The position numbers were made by a program, and so were the translations under genes. From the NCBI GenBank assembly GCA_021789605.1, contig JAJYJI010000019.1:1-36212 (forward strand): a stretch of DNA of 36,212 nucleotides. Reading direction: 5' to 3'. This document shows, one piece after another, positions 1-7,592 of this stretch. How positions within the stretch are numbered: the stretch's first letter is position 1; each line of letters begins with the position of its first letter. Below the pieces are notes generated by a model. That model had not been told where the DNA came from and ran no database searches. It saw only the letters and a program-made list of their open reading frames with translations. The DNA is from a bacterium. GTDB lineage: Bacteria; SZUA-79; Acidulodesulfobacterales; Acidulodesulfobacteraceae.

Positions 1-1
1 T

Positions 2-82
2 CATCCCATTCTTAAAGATGATTTTAACGAAACATATCCGTTTGCCTTAGAAATATTAAAAACAGGTAAGAAGATCTGCTAA
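2..82 (+). CDS. 3' end of an unidentified gene (partial)
   Basis: The frame is open from the left window edge and reads 26 residues to a TAA at 80-82. The visible peptide has an ordinary, non-repetitive composition and ends in GKKIC. It is followed 69 nt later by the next plus-strand gene, so the two could be co-transcribed on the integrated element. Too little is visible to name a family. It could also be a chance open frame. Confidence 0.35.
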   Translation, partial: HPILKDDFNETYPFALEILKTGKKIC

Positions 83-151
83 AGGAAATGCAATTATAAG
101 AGCCAGTTTTATATTGCCCCTTGACGGTTTAACTTTTAAGAGAATATATGG

Positions 152-955
152 ATGCAGATATATACGAGAATTGGAAAAAAAATTGCCTTTGAAGAACTTT
201 TGAGGAAAATAGATAATGCAAAGTTAATGTGTTTGTCTCCGAAGGAGCTAATTGATGAGTTATTATTAGAGCCTATCGATATATATGGACGTAAATTAGA
301 TATTATTAATAGATTGCGTAACACAGGGATAGAACAAGAAGCCGACATTATAATCCGGCTAATTAACTATATCATTAAAAATAGCGAAGATATTCCTTCG
401 AATGACAAATCTAAAACTGATGGTTATCTAAATAAGTTAATTTATTTACTTCCTCCTCGTCAAGGTGCAAAATATGCATTTATCTTTTTGGACCATAAAA
501 GAAAAAACCGAAGAAATATAGGCTTTAAATACTTAAAGTATCTTGATTATGATGAAGAAGAGGCAAATTTAATGATAAAAAGGTATACGAAAAGTAAAAA
601 TCAGACTTTTCTTGAATACCTTGCTAGAAATTTTAATGGGCTTACATTAAGCGATGATAAAATAACCTTTATTTTGCAAGAACTTAATGGAGAATACTGG
701 AGATGTAGAATTATTGAGAAGCTTATAAATGTGCGATATATAGATAATTTTTTAGAAGGAATTTTTAAGAGTTTTCCGCTTGAAACGTTTCACGCAATGG
801 GAAGAACCGAAAACAGGGACATCTTAAATTATATCGAGCAGTATATTGATAATTTCAAGAATGATTATGATAATTTGGGATTAGTGATTTGGGCATTAGG
901 TAAGGTTAGAGCAAAAGAGAAGTTGGACAAATTAAGAATTGATCTCCTGAAATAA
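152..955 (+). CDS. Hypothetical all-helical protein (HEAT-repeat-like), element cargo
   Basis: This 267-residue protein is not one I recognise. It has no signal peptide or membrane segment. It is rich in Ile, Leu, Lys, Glu, Asp and Asn, and it appears to be a series of amphipathic helices (for example around 55-75, 120-145, 180-215 and 235-265). The C-terminal part has the feel of HEAT/armadillo-type repeats (LGLVIWALGKVRAKEKLDKL). The start at ATG 152 is preceded only by a weak purine stretch (AAGAGA around 138-143). Codon use is more AT-rich than in the housekeeping genes to the right. It lies between the window edge and an integrase that reads towards it, so it is probably cargo of the integrated element. 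An immunity or regulatory role is possible, but nothing in the sequence shows one. Confidence 0.6.
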   Translation: MQIYTRIGKKIAFEELLRKIDNAKLMCLSPKELIDELLLEPIDIYGRKLDIINRLRNTGIEQEADIIIRLINYIIKNSEDIPSNDKSKTDGYLNKLIYLLPPRQGAKYAFIFLDHKRKNRRNIGFKYLKYLDYDEEEANLMIKRYTKSKNQTFLEYLARNFNGLTLSDDKITFILQELNGEYWRCRIIEKLINVRYIDNFLEGIFKSFPLETFHAMGRTENRDILNYIEQYIDNFKNDYDNLGLVIWALGKVRAKEKLDKLRIDLLK

Positions 956-1083
956 TTAGAAGAGAAACAAAAAATATGATATAATTTTTAAAAATTAACC
1001 AATAAAAAATCAGACTGACATGGATATCTAACGCTCCCGATTTTATAAATTTTTTCATCTTCTAATTAAGGACTATTCGCTAT

Positions 1084-2190
1084 TTATTTCTTCTTAAACA
1101 CATCCTCAACGGCTTTTCTTAATGTTTCCGGCACCAAATGACTATATCTTTTCGTCATCTGTGTAGTCCTGTGTCCTAACAACTCGCCGGTAATGTATAG
1201 CGATGTTCCGTTCATCACCATTTTAGAAGCGAATACGTGCCGTAAGTCGTGAATGCGCATATCTTTCAATCCTGCATTTCGGCAGGCGGTATGAAAAGAC
1301 CTTTTAAAGTCTGATATTTTTTTGCCGGAGTAATTAAACACATACTCGCAATTTTGTATTTTCGCTTCTGCACTTCTAGGTGGCGGGGGAGTTTTGGCTA
1401 TATTTTCTTTAGAACTTTCTATTTTTTCAATACCTGTTAAAAGTTCTTTTAGTTGCGAATGTATCGGTATATGCCTATCGTATTTTGTTTTGGCGGCTTT
1501 TATAGCTATTACGTTATTATTTAAATCCACATCGTCCCATTTAAGATTAAGAGCTTCACCCTTGCGGCAGCCAGTGTAAATTAGAAAGCTGATTAAATCC
1601 TTTGAGAGCTTGTTCGTGGCGCCGTTAATTAACTTACTTATATCTTCGTCGGATAAGGTTTTAAGCCGGGATAGTTCATTAAGTTTTTTAATTTTTAAAG
1701 CAGGATTATTATTAGTATAGCCTTTTTCAATACAATAATTGAAGAAATTAGAAAGCGTTCCAATTTCCATATTGATGGATCTAAACGATATTTCGTTTTC
1801 TCTTTTGCTAGCGTTTTTAGGCAAGTCTATTATTTCAAGTTTTCTTGTAAGCTGATAGTTTTTAATATCTGCCGTTGTTATGCTGGATATGTTTCTGTCT
1901 TTAAATACAGGTAAAAAATGTTTTGATATAAAAGTTTTTAGTTCGACAGTGTTTCGCGAATTGGATAAAACGGATAGATATTCTTTGAAAAGTCTTTCAA
2001 AATTAAGGTCATAACCGTTTGCTGCCGGTAACTGATATTTTTTCCTTGCAAGGTCAGTTTCTATTGCATTAGCTATCTGTTGAGCCGTTTTGCGGTCTTG
2101 CGTCTTGCATGAGCCCTGATAATGATTGCTGTTTAACGATACGGAATAGTAATAAACTTTGCTATTATTTTTCTGATAGATACTTGCCAT
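1084..2190 (-). CDS. Site-specific tyrosine recombinase (integrase)
   Basis: This phage/island-type integrase acts by a tyrosine-linked strand exchange. In the 368-residue form, an N-terminal Arm-type domain is followed by a SAM-like core-binding domain at about 65-165. The catalytic domain has Arg209 in YTGCRKGEAL, a Lys near 234-236, HDLRH (His314, Arg317), His340 in LLGHRTT and the nucleophile Tyr349 in KRYSHL. All expected residues are present, so it looks intact. I chose the ATG at 2190 because an AAGAAGG ribosome binding site lies a normal distance before it. The upstream in-frame GTG at 2202 overlaps that site. The Pro-rich stretch near 268-272 (TPPPP) sits in a loop before the HxxR box. 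The gene lies about 200 nt beyond the 3' end of tRNA-Ala, the usual layout of an element integrated into a tRNA gene. Confidence 0.93.
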   Translation of the reverse strand: MASIYQKNNSKVYYYSVSLNSNHYQGSCKTQDRKTAQQIANAIETDLARKKYQLPAANGYDLNFERLFKEYLSVLSNSRNTVELKTFISKHFLPVFKDRNISSITTADIKNYQLTRKLEIIDLPKNASKRENEISFRSINMEIGTLSNFFNYCIEKGYTNNNPALKIKKLNELSRLKTLSDEDISKLINGATNKLSKDLISFLIYTGCRKGEALNLKWDDVDLNNNVIAIKAAKTKYDRHIPIHSQLKELLTGIEKIESSKENIAKTPPPPRSAEAKIQNCEYVFNYSGKKISDFKRSFHTACRNAGLKDMRIHDLRHVFASKMVMNGTSLYITGELLGHRTTQMTKRYSHLVPETLRKAVEDVFKKK

Positions 2191-2258
2191 AGCTTTATTC
2201 ACCTTCTTTTAAGCGTAAATAATTTAATAGCTATTATGTATAATTTGTCGCTATTGAG

Positions 2259-2333
2259 TTGCTACCTGCTATTTTAATGATAGCAATCAGTAGCAATATG
2301 GTAGCAAACATATGTCATATTTTGTCATATTTT
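2259..2333. repeat. Phased short repeats between integrase and tRNA (candidate arm/Xis sites)
   Basis: TAGCAA occurs at 2281, 2291 and 2302, about one helical turn apart. Inverted copies (TTGCTA at 2259 and TGCTAT at 2267) face them. They are followed by two tandem 10-mers, TGTCATATTT, at 2313-2322 and 2323-2332. Direct repeats phased at 10-11 bp beside an integrase are typical of arm-type integrase sites or excisionase sites in an attL/attR region. They could also be operators controlling the integrase gene. The functional assignment is inference. Confidence 0.5.
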
Positions 2334-2400
2334 TGCATTTATTGTCAAGTTAAAGTTTTTTAAAAATACCGGCAAGGTTCTTATTTACTGCGGTTTTAAA

Positions 2401-2476
2401 TGGTGGAGCTGATCGGGGTCGAACCGACGACCTCTTGCATGCCATGCAAGCGCTCTGCCAACTGAGCTACAGCCCC
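2401..2476 (-). tRNA. tRNA-Ala (anticodon GGC)
   Basis: The reverse complement folds into a full cloverleaf of 76 nt with an encoded CCA end. The acceptor stem is GGGGCTG paired with CAGCTCC with one G-U pair. The D arm contains AGCTCAGTTGG. The anticodon stem CTTGC/GCAAG encloses a 7-nt loop with GGC at the anticodon position, and the T arm contains GGTTCGACCCC. It reads GCC/GCU alanine codons. Its 3' end faces the integrase, so it is the likely integration target. The gene itself is intact. Confidence 0.97.
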
Positions 2477-2524
2477 ATAATAACTATGATATATATTTAA
2501 GGAAAGTATTAGTTTACGTTAATA

Positions 2525-2554
2525 ATAATACTACAATTTAATATTTTAAGTCAA
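2525..2554 (-). promoter_or_regulatory. Sigma-70-type promoter for tRNA-Ala
   Basis: On the minus strand a -35 TTGACT (2549-2554) is followed after 18 nt by a -10 TATTAT (2525-2530). This predicts a start about 40 nt before the mature tRNA 5' end. The bases around the -10 (AAATTGTAGTATTAT) are identical to those of the promoter upstream of the first lbpA gene, which supports both calls. Confidence 0.55.
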
Positions 2555-2661
2555 TAATAAAAATCGGCATCTTAAACCTATATACATTGAGCCTATACAT
2601 ATTGAAATTTTCATATTGACATAAAACTAACGATATTATATAAAAAAGAAGGGATTAACCC

Positions 2662-2724
2662 GTCCAGTAATTTCCGGAATGGGTGTCCAGTTAAAAACGG
2701 AAAAGCCGTCCAGTTAGAACGGAA
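2662..2724. repeat. Three direct repeats GTCCAGT...GGAA with 23-nt period
   Basis: GTCCAGT occurs at 2662, 2685 and 2708, exactly 23 nt apart. Each copy is followed 13-14 nt after its first base by GGAA (2676, 2699, 2721). The outer two copies share CGTCCAGT and the last two share GTCCAGTTA. Regularly spaced terminal repeats of this kind occur at the ends of some insertion sequences (for example the IS21 family), so a remnant IS end is one explanation. A protein-binding array is another. No transposase gene is present nearby. Confidence 0.6.
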
Positions 2725-2873
2725 TACGCAAATAAGTGAAAAACCTTTATTATTCTAAATATCGGTTGTATAATTTACAATAGGGATTGATTTAAACGTC
2801 TGGCTATATTATATATATATTAAATAAATTCAGGCTTCATTTTAATTTCTTATGTTTATGTTTGTTTACATTT

Positions 2874-2895
2874 GATAATCGGTTCATCGATTATT
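2874..2895. promoter_or_regulatory. Dyad in the fba upstream region (possible operator)
   Basis: ATAATCG (2875-2881) and CGATTAT (2888-2894) form a perfect 7-bp inverted repeat around a 6-nt spacer. A possible -35 (TTTACA, 2865-2870) and a poor -10 (GATTAT, 2889-2894) would place the dyad inside the promoter, as expected for a repressor site. In such AT-rich DNA it may be chance. Confidence 0.3.
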
Positions 2896-2967
2896 CAATT
2901 TTATATTCAGTCTTTTTTATAATTATATAATTTATATAATATTACTTTATATTATAGGAGGAATAAA

Positions 2968-3894
2968 ATGCCTTTGGTATCCGCTAAAATTATACTTGAC
3001 GATGCAAACAAAAACGGTTACGCCGTTGGAGCCTTTAACGTGAATAATATGGAATTTTTGCAGGCGGTATTTTCCGCCGCCTCGTTCGAAAAATCTCCTA
3101 TAATTATTGCCGCAAGCGAAGGCGCCATAAAATATGCCGGTCCGGAAATGCTTCATTCGATGGTAAAAACTCTTTCGGACTCCTATCCTGAAATTCCTGC
3201 GGCTCTCCACCTCGACCACGGTTCAAACCTGAACGCCGTAATGACTGCGGTAAAAGCCGGCTTTACTTCCGTCATGATAGACGCGTCACACTTTCCTTAC
3301 GAAGAAAACCTTAAAATCACCAAGCAGGCTGTCAGCCTCTGCCATCCCTTAGGAATTTCCGTGGAAGCGGAGCTAGGCAGGCTTCAGGGCGTCGAAGAGC
3401 ATGTATCGGTTGCCGAAAGAGACGCTGTTCTCGTTAATCCTGACGAAGCAAAAGATTTCGTCGCGTCATCAGGCATAGATTTCCTCGCTCCGGCAATCGG
3501 AACTTCGCACGGCGCATTCAAATTTAAAGGCGAAGCCAAACTAGACTTCGAACGTTTAAAAAAAGTTAAAGAATTAACCGGTATTCCTCTTGTCCTTCAC
3601 GGCGCTTCATCGGTTCCCGAAGCCGCTTCAAAAAAATTCGAAGAATTCGGCGGAGATTTAAAGGGTGCCAAAGGTGTTCCGTTCGACGTGCTGAAAGAGG
3701 CGATTAAATTTGGAATCAATAAAGTAAATACCGATACGGACCTGCGGATTTCTTTTCTTGCAAGGGTAAGAGAAAGCATTGCAAAAGATAAATCTCAAAT
3801 CGACCCGAGAAAAATTTTCGGTCCGGCCAGAGATTATGTTATAGAAGTTATAAGGGAAAGAATGAGAGTTCTTGGTTCTTCCGGTAAAATTTAA
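2968..3894 (+). CDS. fba: Class II fructose-bisphosphate aldolase
   Basis: This cytosolic zinc enzyme interconverts fructose 1,6-bisphosphate with dihydroxyacetone phosphate and glyceraldehyde 3-phosphate in glycolysis and gluconeogenesis. The 308-residue TIM barrel starts GAFNVNNMEF, typical of the class. HLDHG at 81-85 carries the catalytic Asp83 and zinc ligand His84. The other two zinc ligands are His181 (GTSHGAFKF) and His211 (LHGASS). EAELGRLQG at 133-141 is the usual acidic strand. The length fits the shorter class II subgroup that also contains tagatose-bisphosphate aldolases, so strict substrate choice is not proven. The start is set by AGGAGG 6 nt upstream. It is a single gene on the plus strand that ends against a palindrome shared with the convergent neighbour. 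Confidence 0.95.
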   Translation: MPLVSAKIILDDANKNGYAVGAFNVNNMEFLQAVFSAASFEKSPIIIAASEGAIKYAGPEMLHSMVKTLSDSYPEIPAALHLDHGSNLNAVMTAVKAGFTSVMIDASHFPYEENLKITKQAVSLCHPLGISVEAELGRLQGVEEHVSVAERDAVLVNPDEAKDFVASSGIDFLAPAIGTSHGAFKFKGEAKLDFERLKKVKELTGIPLVLHGASSVPEAASKKFEEFGGDLKGAKGVPFDVLKEAIKFGINKVNTDTDLRISFLARVRESIAKDKSQIDPRKIFGPARDYVIEVIRERMRVLGSSGKI

Positions 3895-3901
3895 AGGCGG
3901 C

Positions 3902-3927
3902 TATCGCAAGATAGCTATCTTGCGATA
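3902..3927. terminator. 26-bp perfect palindrome between convergent genes (bidirectional terminator)
   Basis: TATCGCAAGATA, GC and TATCTTGCGATA form an uninterrupted palindrome 7 nt after the fba stop. It also contains the last four codons and the TAG stop of the convergent yip1-like gene. The stem could end transcription from both sides. The downstream T-runs are short in both directions, so termination may be modest. Confidence 0.6.
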
Positions 3928-4592
3928 ATAATTTTCATAAAAAATATTACTAATAACATCGAAACAAAAATAAACGGCAGAAGTATGGATAAAATAGACC
4001 TTGGCGTCGAAAGACCGTTTGTTTCCTTGATTCCAATTATCAATAAAGCCGCAAACCATGCCGCCGATATATTGTATCCGAATATTGGAAATATGGAAAA
4101 GATTCCCACGCCTGAAGCATAGGCGATTACTCTGAACGTATTCTTTACTCCGCTTTTGCCGCCCATAAACATTACGAATCCGTGCACTATGGCGGTTAAA
4201 AGCGCTAAAAAAACCGTGTATAATATCCCTAAGAGCAATAAAAGCAAGATAATCCCTGTTATTATATATAAATCGATAGAATTTTTGTCGGCAAAAAAGA
4301 GCGGGATTTTAGGCAAAATAGCATAATTTTTATAGAAACCTATCTTAAAAAATATTACTTCCCAAAAAAAAGAAAATACTAAATTTATATACGTAAATAT
4401 TATTGCATAAAAATAAGGACGCAAAATCTCCTGCCCTTCCTCATGCCCCATTTTATCCATTTTATCGGCGGTATCCGTGTCGCTTAAATTTAATTTTTTA
4501 TAAAATACTTCGGGATGAAAGAGAGATTCCTTCCACGTAGAAAATAACCCCTTGAAAAATCCTGTTTCTTTTATGTCGTCGAAATCCGCCAT
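3915..4592 (-). CDS. Yip1-family multispanning membrane protein
   Basis: The 225-residue protein begins with a soluble segment containing GLFSTWKESLFHPEVFYKKL (about 15-34), the signature N-terminus of bacterial Yip1-domain proteins. Four to five hydrophobic spans follow between about 60 and 222. The family is of unknown function in bacteria and sits in the inner membrane. It lies 69 nt downstream of cimA on the same strand, so it is probably the last gene of that long operon. Its ribosome binding site (GGAGGG on the minus strand) directly abuts a strong hairpin at 4609-4641. Its C-terminal codons lie inside the palindrome at 3902-3927. Confidence 0.75.
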   Translation of the reverse strand: MADFDDIKETGFFKGLFSTWKESLFHPEVFYKKLNLSDTDTADKMDKMGHEEGQEILRPYFYAIIFTYINLVFSFFWEVIFFKIGFYKNYAILPKIPLFFADKNSIDLYIITGIILLLLLLGILYTVFLALLTAIVHGFVMFMGGKSGVKNTFRVIAYASGVGIFSIFPIFGYNISAAWFAALLIIGIKETNGLSTPRSILSILLPFIFVSMLLVIFFMKIIIAR

Positions 4593-4608
4593 TATATGTG
4601 TATCCCTC

Positions 4609-4650
4609 CGGCCTCCGGCTATTCGTAGCCGCTTGCGGCCGTTTTTATTT
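4609..4650 (+). terminator. Plus-strand intrinsic terminator lying between two minus-strand genes
   Basis: On the plus strand CGGCC (4609-4613) pairs with GGCCG (4637-4641). Inside it CGGCTA (4616-4621) pairs with TAGCCG (4626-4631) around a TTCG loop. GTTTTTATTT follows at 4641-4650. This is a textbook Rho-independent terminator, yet both flanking genes are on the minus strand. It could stop read-through or antisense transcription coming from fba. On the minus strand the same hairpin forms in the yip1 leader next to its ribosome binding site. Confidence 0.7.
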
Positions 4651-4661
4651 AATTAACTTTT

Positions 4662-6260
4662 TTAAATTCTTTCTTTATCTAATTTATATCTTATACTGTC
4701 GGCAAGTGCCATATAAGACGCCTCTATTATGTTTTCCGACACTCCTAGCGTGGTCCATTTTTCTTCTTTATCCGAAGATTCGATTAGCACCCTTACATAA
4801 GAAGCCGTTCCCGATTTCGCCCTGTTACTGATGACCCTTACTTTAAAATCGGTCAGCCTCATATAGTTCAGAATCGGATAAAATTTTATCAGAGCTTTCC
4901 TTAGAGCCTTGTCTAAAGCGTTTACGGGACCGTCTCCTGCGGCGACCGCATGTTCGGTTTTGCCGTTAACGTCTATCATGACGACCGCTTCACTGAATAT
5001 ATTTTTATCGCAGGTTTTTTCGATATTCACCCTGAACGTAAGCAGTTTGAAATATTCTTTGTTTTTGTAATCCGGCGATGAATATTTATTTAATAATATT
5101 TTGAATGAACCGTCCGCGCTTTCAAAGTTAAATCCTAAAGTTTCAAGTTCTTTTATTTTATTTAAGAGGTCGGTTTCTTCGGAGATAGAAAGTTTGCCCA
5201 AATCCAAACCGAGTTCTTTTGCTTTCGCTTCTATATTACTTTTGCCGGATAAATCTGATATTAAAAATCTTCTGCCGTTTCCTACGGATTCCGGATTTAT
5301 ATGTTCGTAAGACGAAGGATTTTTTAAAACGGCATTGGCATGAAGACCCGCCTTATGGGCAAAAGCGCTTTCCCCTACGTAAGGCATATTTTTGGAGGGC
5401 GTATTGTTGGATATTTCATCTATTAACCTGCTGACTTTAAGCAGATTTTTCAGCCTTTTTATCCCTACGGTCCTAAATCCCATTTTCAGTTCTATGTTTG
5501 GAATAATAGAAGAAAGATTCGCGTTTCCGGTTCTTTCGCCGTAACCGTTTATGGTTCCCTGAATATGCCTTATCCCTCCCCAAACAGCCGCAATAGTATT
5601 TGCCACCGCGCAATCCGTATCGTTATGCGTATGAATTCCAAGCCTGCTTAATTTTAAAGCATGATGCGTCTTAAGTCTTTCAAATACTCGACCGATTTCA
5701 TGAGGCAGAGAACCTCCGTTGGTATCGCACAAAACAACTTTATCCGCTCCGGCCTGCAATGCTATGCGGATAGTTTTGACCGCATAATCTTCATTGTTTT
5801 TAAATCCGTCGAAAAAATGTTCTGCATCGAAAAAAACGTTTTTTCCCTCGTTTTTTAGAAAATTTATCGAATCCGCAATGATGTCTAAATTTTCGTTCAA
5901 CGATACTTTTAAAATGTTTTCTACATGCATGTCCCAAGATTTTCCGAAAATTGTGACTAAATCGGCATCTGTTTCGATTAGCGCTTTAAGTCCGGCATCG
6001 TCTTTTGCCTTTAAATTTTTTTTTCTCGTGCTTCCGAATGCAACTAATTTTGAATTTTTCAGAGGTTTTTTATATGCGTATTCGAAAAACTTTTTATCCT
6101 TAGGGTTAGAAGCCGGGAATCCACCTTCTATAAAATGTATGCCGAGCTCGTCCAGTATGCCGGTTATGGTTAATTTGTCGTCGATAGAAAGAGAAAACCC
6201 TTCCCCCTGCGTTCCATCCCTTAAGGTCGTGTCATAAATCTCTACAAAATCTTTGGCCAT
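4662..6260 (-). CDS. cimA: (R)-citramalate synthase
   Basis: CimA condenses pyruvate and acetyl-CoA to (R)-citramalate, the threonine-independent entry to isoleucine. The 532-residue protein has the HMGL-like barrel with YDTTLRDGTQGEG at 9-21. Other barrel motifs are EGGFPASNPKD, LCDTNGG and the metal-binding GIHTHNDT, with NGYGERTGN near the end of the barrel. A C-terminal LeuA-type regulatory dimer domain follows from about 400. The EGGFPASNP and TLRDGTQGEG wording and the length fit the CimA branch rather than 2-isopropylmalate synthase or homocitrate synthase. It follows lysC by 81 nt and is the last biosynthetic gene of the housekeeping run. Feedback control by isoleucine is known for the family and cannot be read here. 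Confidence 0.93.
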   Translation of the reverse strand: MAKDFVEIYDTTLRDGTQGEGFSLSIDDKLTITGILDELGIHFIEGGFPASNPKDKKFFEYAYKKPLKNSKLVAFGSTRKKNLKAKDDAGLKALIETDADLVTIFGKSWDMHVENILKVSLNENLDIIADSINFLKNEGKNVFFDAEHFFDGFKNNEDYAVKTIRIALQAGADKVVLCDTNGGSLPHEIGRVFERLKTHHALKLSRLGIHTHNDTDCAVANTIAAVWGGIRHIQGTINGYGERTGNANLSSIIPNIELKMGFRTVGIKRLKNLLKVSRLIDEISNNTPSKNMPYVGESAFAHKAGLHANAVLKNPSSYEHINPESVGNGRRFLISDLSGKSNIEAKAKELGLDLGKLSISEETDLLNKIKELETLGFNFESADGSFKILLNKYSSPDYKNKEYFKLLTFRVNIEKTCDKNIFSEAVVMIDVNGKTEHAVAAGDGPVNALDKALRKALIKFYPILNYMRLTDFKVRVISNRAKSGTASYVRVLIESSDKEEKWTTLGVSENIIEASYMALADSIRYKLDKERI

Positions 6261-6341
6261 ATTTTTAATAGCAGAACAATGAACTTCGTTCTATTTATAT
6301 TGTATATTTATTAATTAATTAATTACGGGATTTTAATTATG

Positions 6342-7571
6342 CTAATCGTTAATTTTCCCTAAATTGAAAGCATCGTGAAGTATCCTTGTAGCAAGTTCTG
6401 CATATTTAGAATCTATAACGCAGGATATTTTGATTTCCGAAGTGGAAATCATCATTATATTTATATTTTCTCTCGATAAAACTGAAAACATGGTTGAAGC
6501 GGTTCCGTAATGGTTGCGCATTCCGACGCCTATAACCGAAATTTTGGCAATTTTATCGTCGCTGATTACTTCTTTTGCGTTAAGTTCTTTTGCAAGTTCG
6601 CCGGTTATTTCTATGGCTTTTTTCAAATCTTTTTTTGATACTGTAAAAGTGAGGTCTGTTTGCCCTTCCACGGATATATTTTGGATAATCATATCCACTA
6701 TTATATTGACATCTGATATTCTCGAGAAAATCTTAGCAGCAATTCCCGGTTTATCGGGAATGCCTCTTATAGATATTTTGGCTTCGTCTTTATCGCACGC
6801 AACGCTCGACACCTGCAATTCTTCCATATTTTTTTCGTCTCCTAAAAATTTTATTTGCGTTCCTTTCCCTTCGGAAAACGTAGATTTTACGAATAAATTT
6901 ACTCCGTATTTCATGGCAAATTCAACCGACCTTATCTGTAGAACCTTTGCGCCGAGACTGGACATTTCTATCATCTCGTCGAAATATGCCACATCCAAAC
7001 GCCTTGCTTCCGGAACGATATTAGGGTCCGCCGTATAAACGCCGTCAACATCCGTATATATATCGCACCTGTCGGCATTGACCGCCGCCGCCACCGCAAC
7101 GGCCGTGGTATCGGAACCGCCCCTTCCAAGGGTGGTAATGAAACCGTTTGAATCGATTCCTTGAAAACCTGCTATTACGACAATTTTTCCTTTTCTAAGC
7201 ATTTTATGTATATTTTCTGCGTCTATAGACGATATTCTAGCCTTTCCGTAAGATTCGTCGGTTGTTATTCTAACCTGATGGCCTAAAAGAGGAACGGCGT
7301 CAAAACCTTCATTTCTTAATGCCAAAGAAAGGAGGCCGGAACTTATTTGCTCCCCGCTTGAAATAATTAAATCAGTTTCCATATCGTCCTGTTTACCGCC
7401 TATTTTGGCCGCAAGCTCTAAAAGCCTGTTTGTTTCCCCGCTCATGGCGCTTACCACTACTACCACGCCGTTCCCGCATAATTTTTCGTTTATTACGCGG
7501 CCTGCAACCTGCCTGATTCTTTCTATGCTGCCCATGGAAGTTCCGCCGAATTTTTGCACTATCAAAGCCAT
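6342..7571 (-). CDS. lysC: Aspartate kinase
   Basis: The enzyme phosphorylates aspartate, the first step to lysine, threonine, methionine and diaminopimelate. The 409-residue protein starts with the kinase signature VQKFGGTSMGS at 5-15. It continues with SAMSGETNRL, GRGGSDTTAVA and DVDGVYTADP. Two ACT regulatory domains occupy about 265-409 (ISIRGIPDKPGIAAKIF and ISVIGVGMRNHYGTASTMF). This is the usual short, monofunctional, feedback-regulated form. The ATG at 7571 has AAAGGAAA upstream. The leader before it is unusual: an 18-bp palindrome and a run of 7-nt repeats (7593-7660). The position between lpd and cimA fits a branched-chain/aspartate-family biosynthetic tail of the operon. Confidence 0.97.
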   Translation of the reverse strand: MALIVQKFGGTSMGSIERIRQVAGRVINEKLCGNGVVVVVSAMSGETNRLLELAAKIGGKQDDMETDLIISSGEQISSGLLSLALRNEGFDAVPLLGHQVRITTDESYGKARISSIDAENIHKMLRKGKIVVIAGFQGIDSNGFITTLGRGGSDTTAVAVAAAVNADRCDIYTDVDGVYTADPNIVPEARRLDVAYFDEMIEMSSLGAKVLQIRSVEFAMKYGVNLFVKSTFSEGKGTQIKFLGDEKNMEELQVSSVACDKDEAKISIRGIPDKPGIAAKIFSRISDVNIIVDMIIQNISVEGQTDLTFTVSKKDLKKAIEITGELAKELNAKEVISDDKIAKISVIGVGMRNHYGTASTMFSVLSRENINIMMISTSEIKISCVIDSKYAELATRILHDAFNLGKIND

Positions 7572-7592
7572 GAATATTTCCTTTTATCTTTT

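Larger units (their letters stand above)
2477..2967. other. Gene-free AT-rich interval between tRNA-Ala and fba
   Basis: I see no credible coding frame here. The interval holds the divergent tRNA promoter (2525-2554), three 23-nt-spaced direct repeats (2662-2724), very AT-rich DNA from about 2780 to 2960, a dyad at 2874-2895, and the strong fba ribosome binding site AGGAGG at 2956-2961. The repeat block is the only locally GC-richer part. Confidence 0.7.

Noticed and set aside
2401-2476. Search for a second copy of the tRNA 3' end (distal att site) inside 1-2400
   Set aside because: I found no repeat of the T-arm/acceptor sequence left of the integrase, so the other element boundary must lie outside the window.
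6309-6326. TTAA/ATTA tetranucleotide run in the lysC-cimA spacer
   Set aside because: It is a short low-complexity tract common in this base composition, without a link to a promoter or hairpin.
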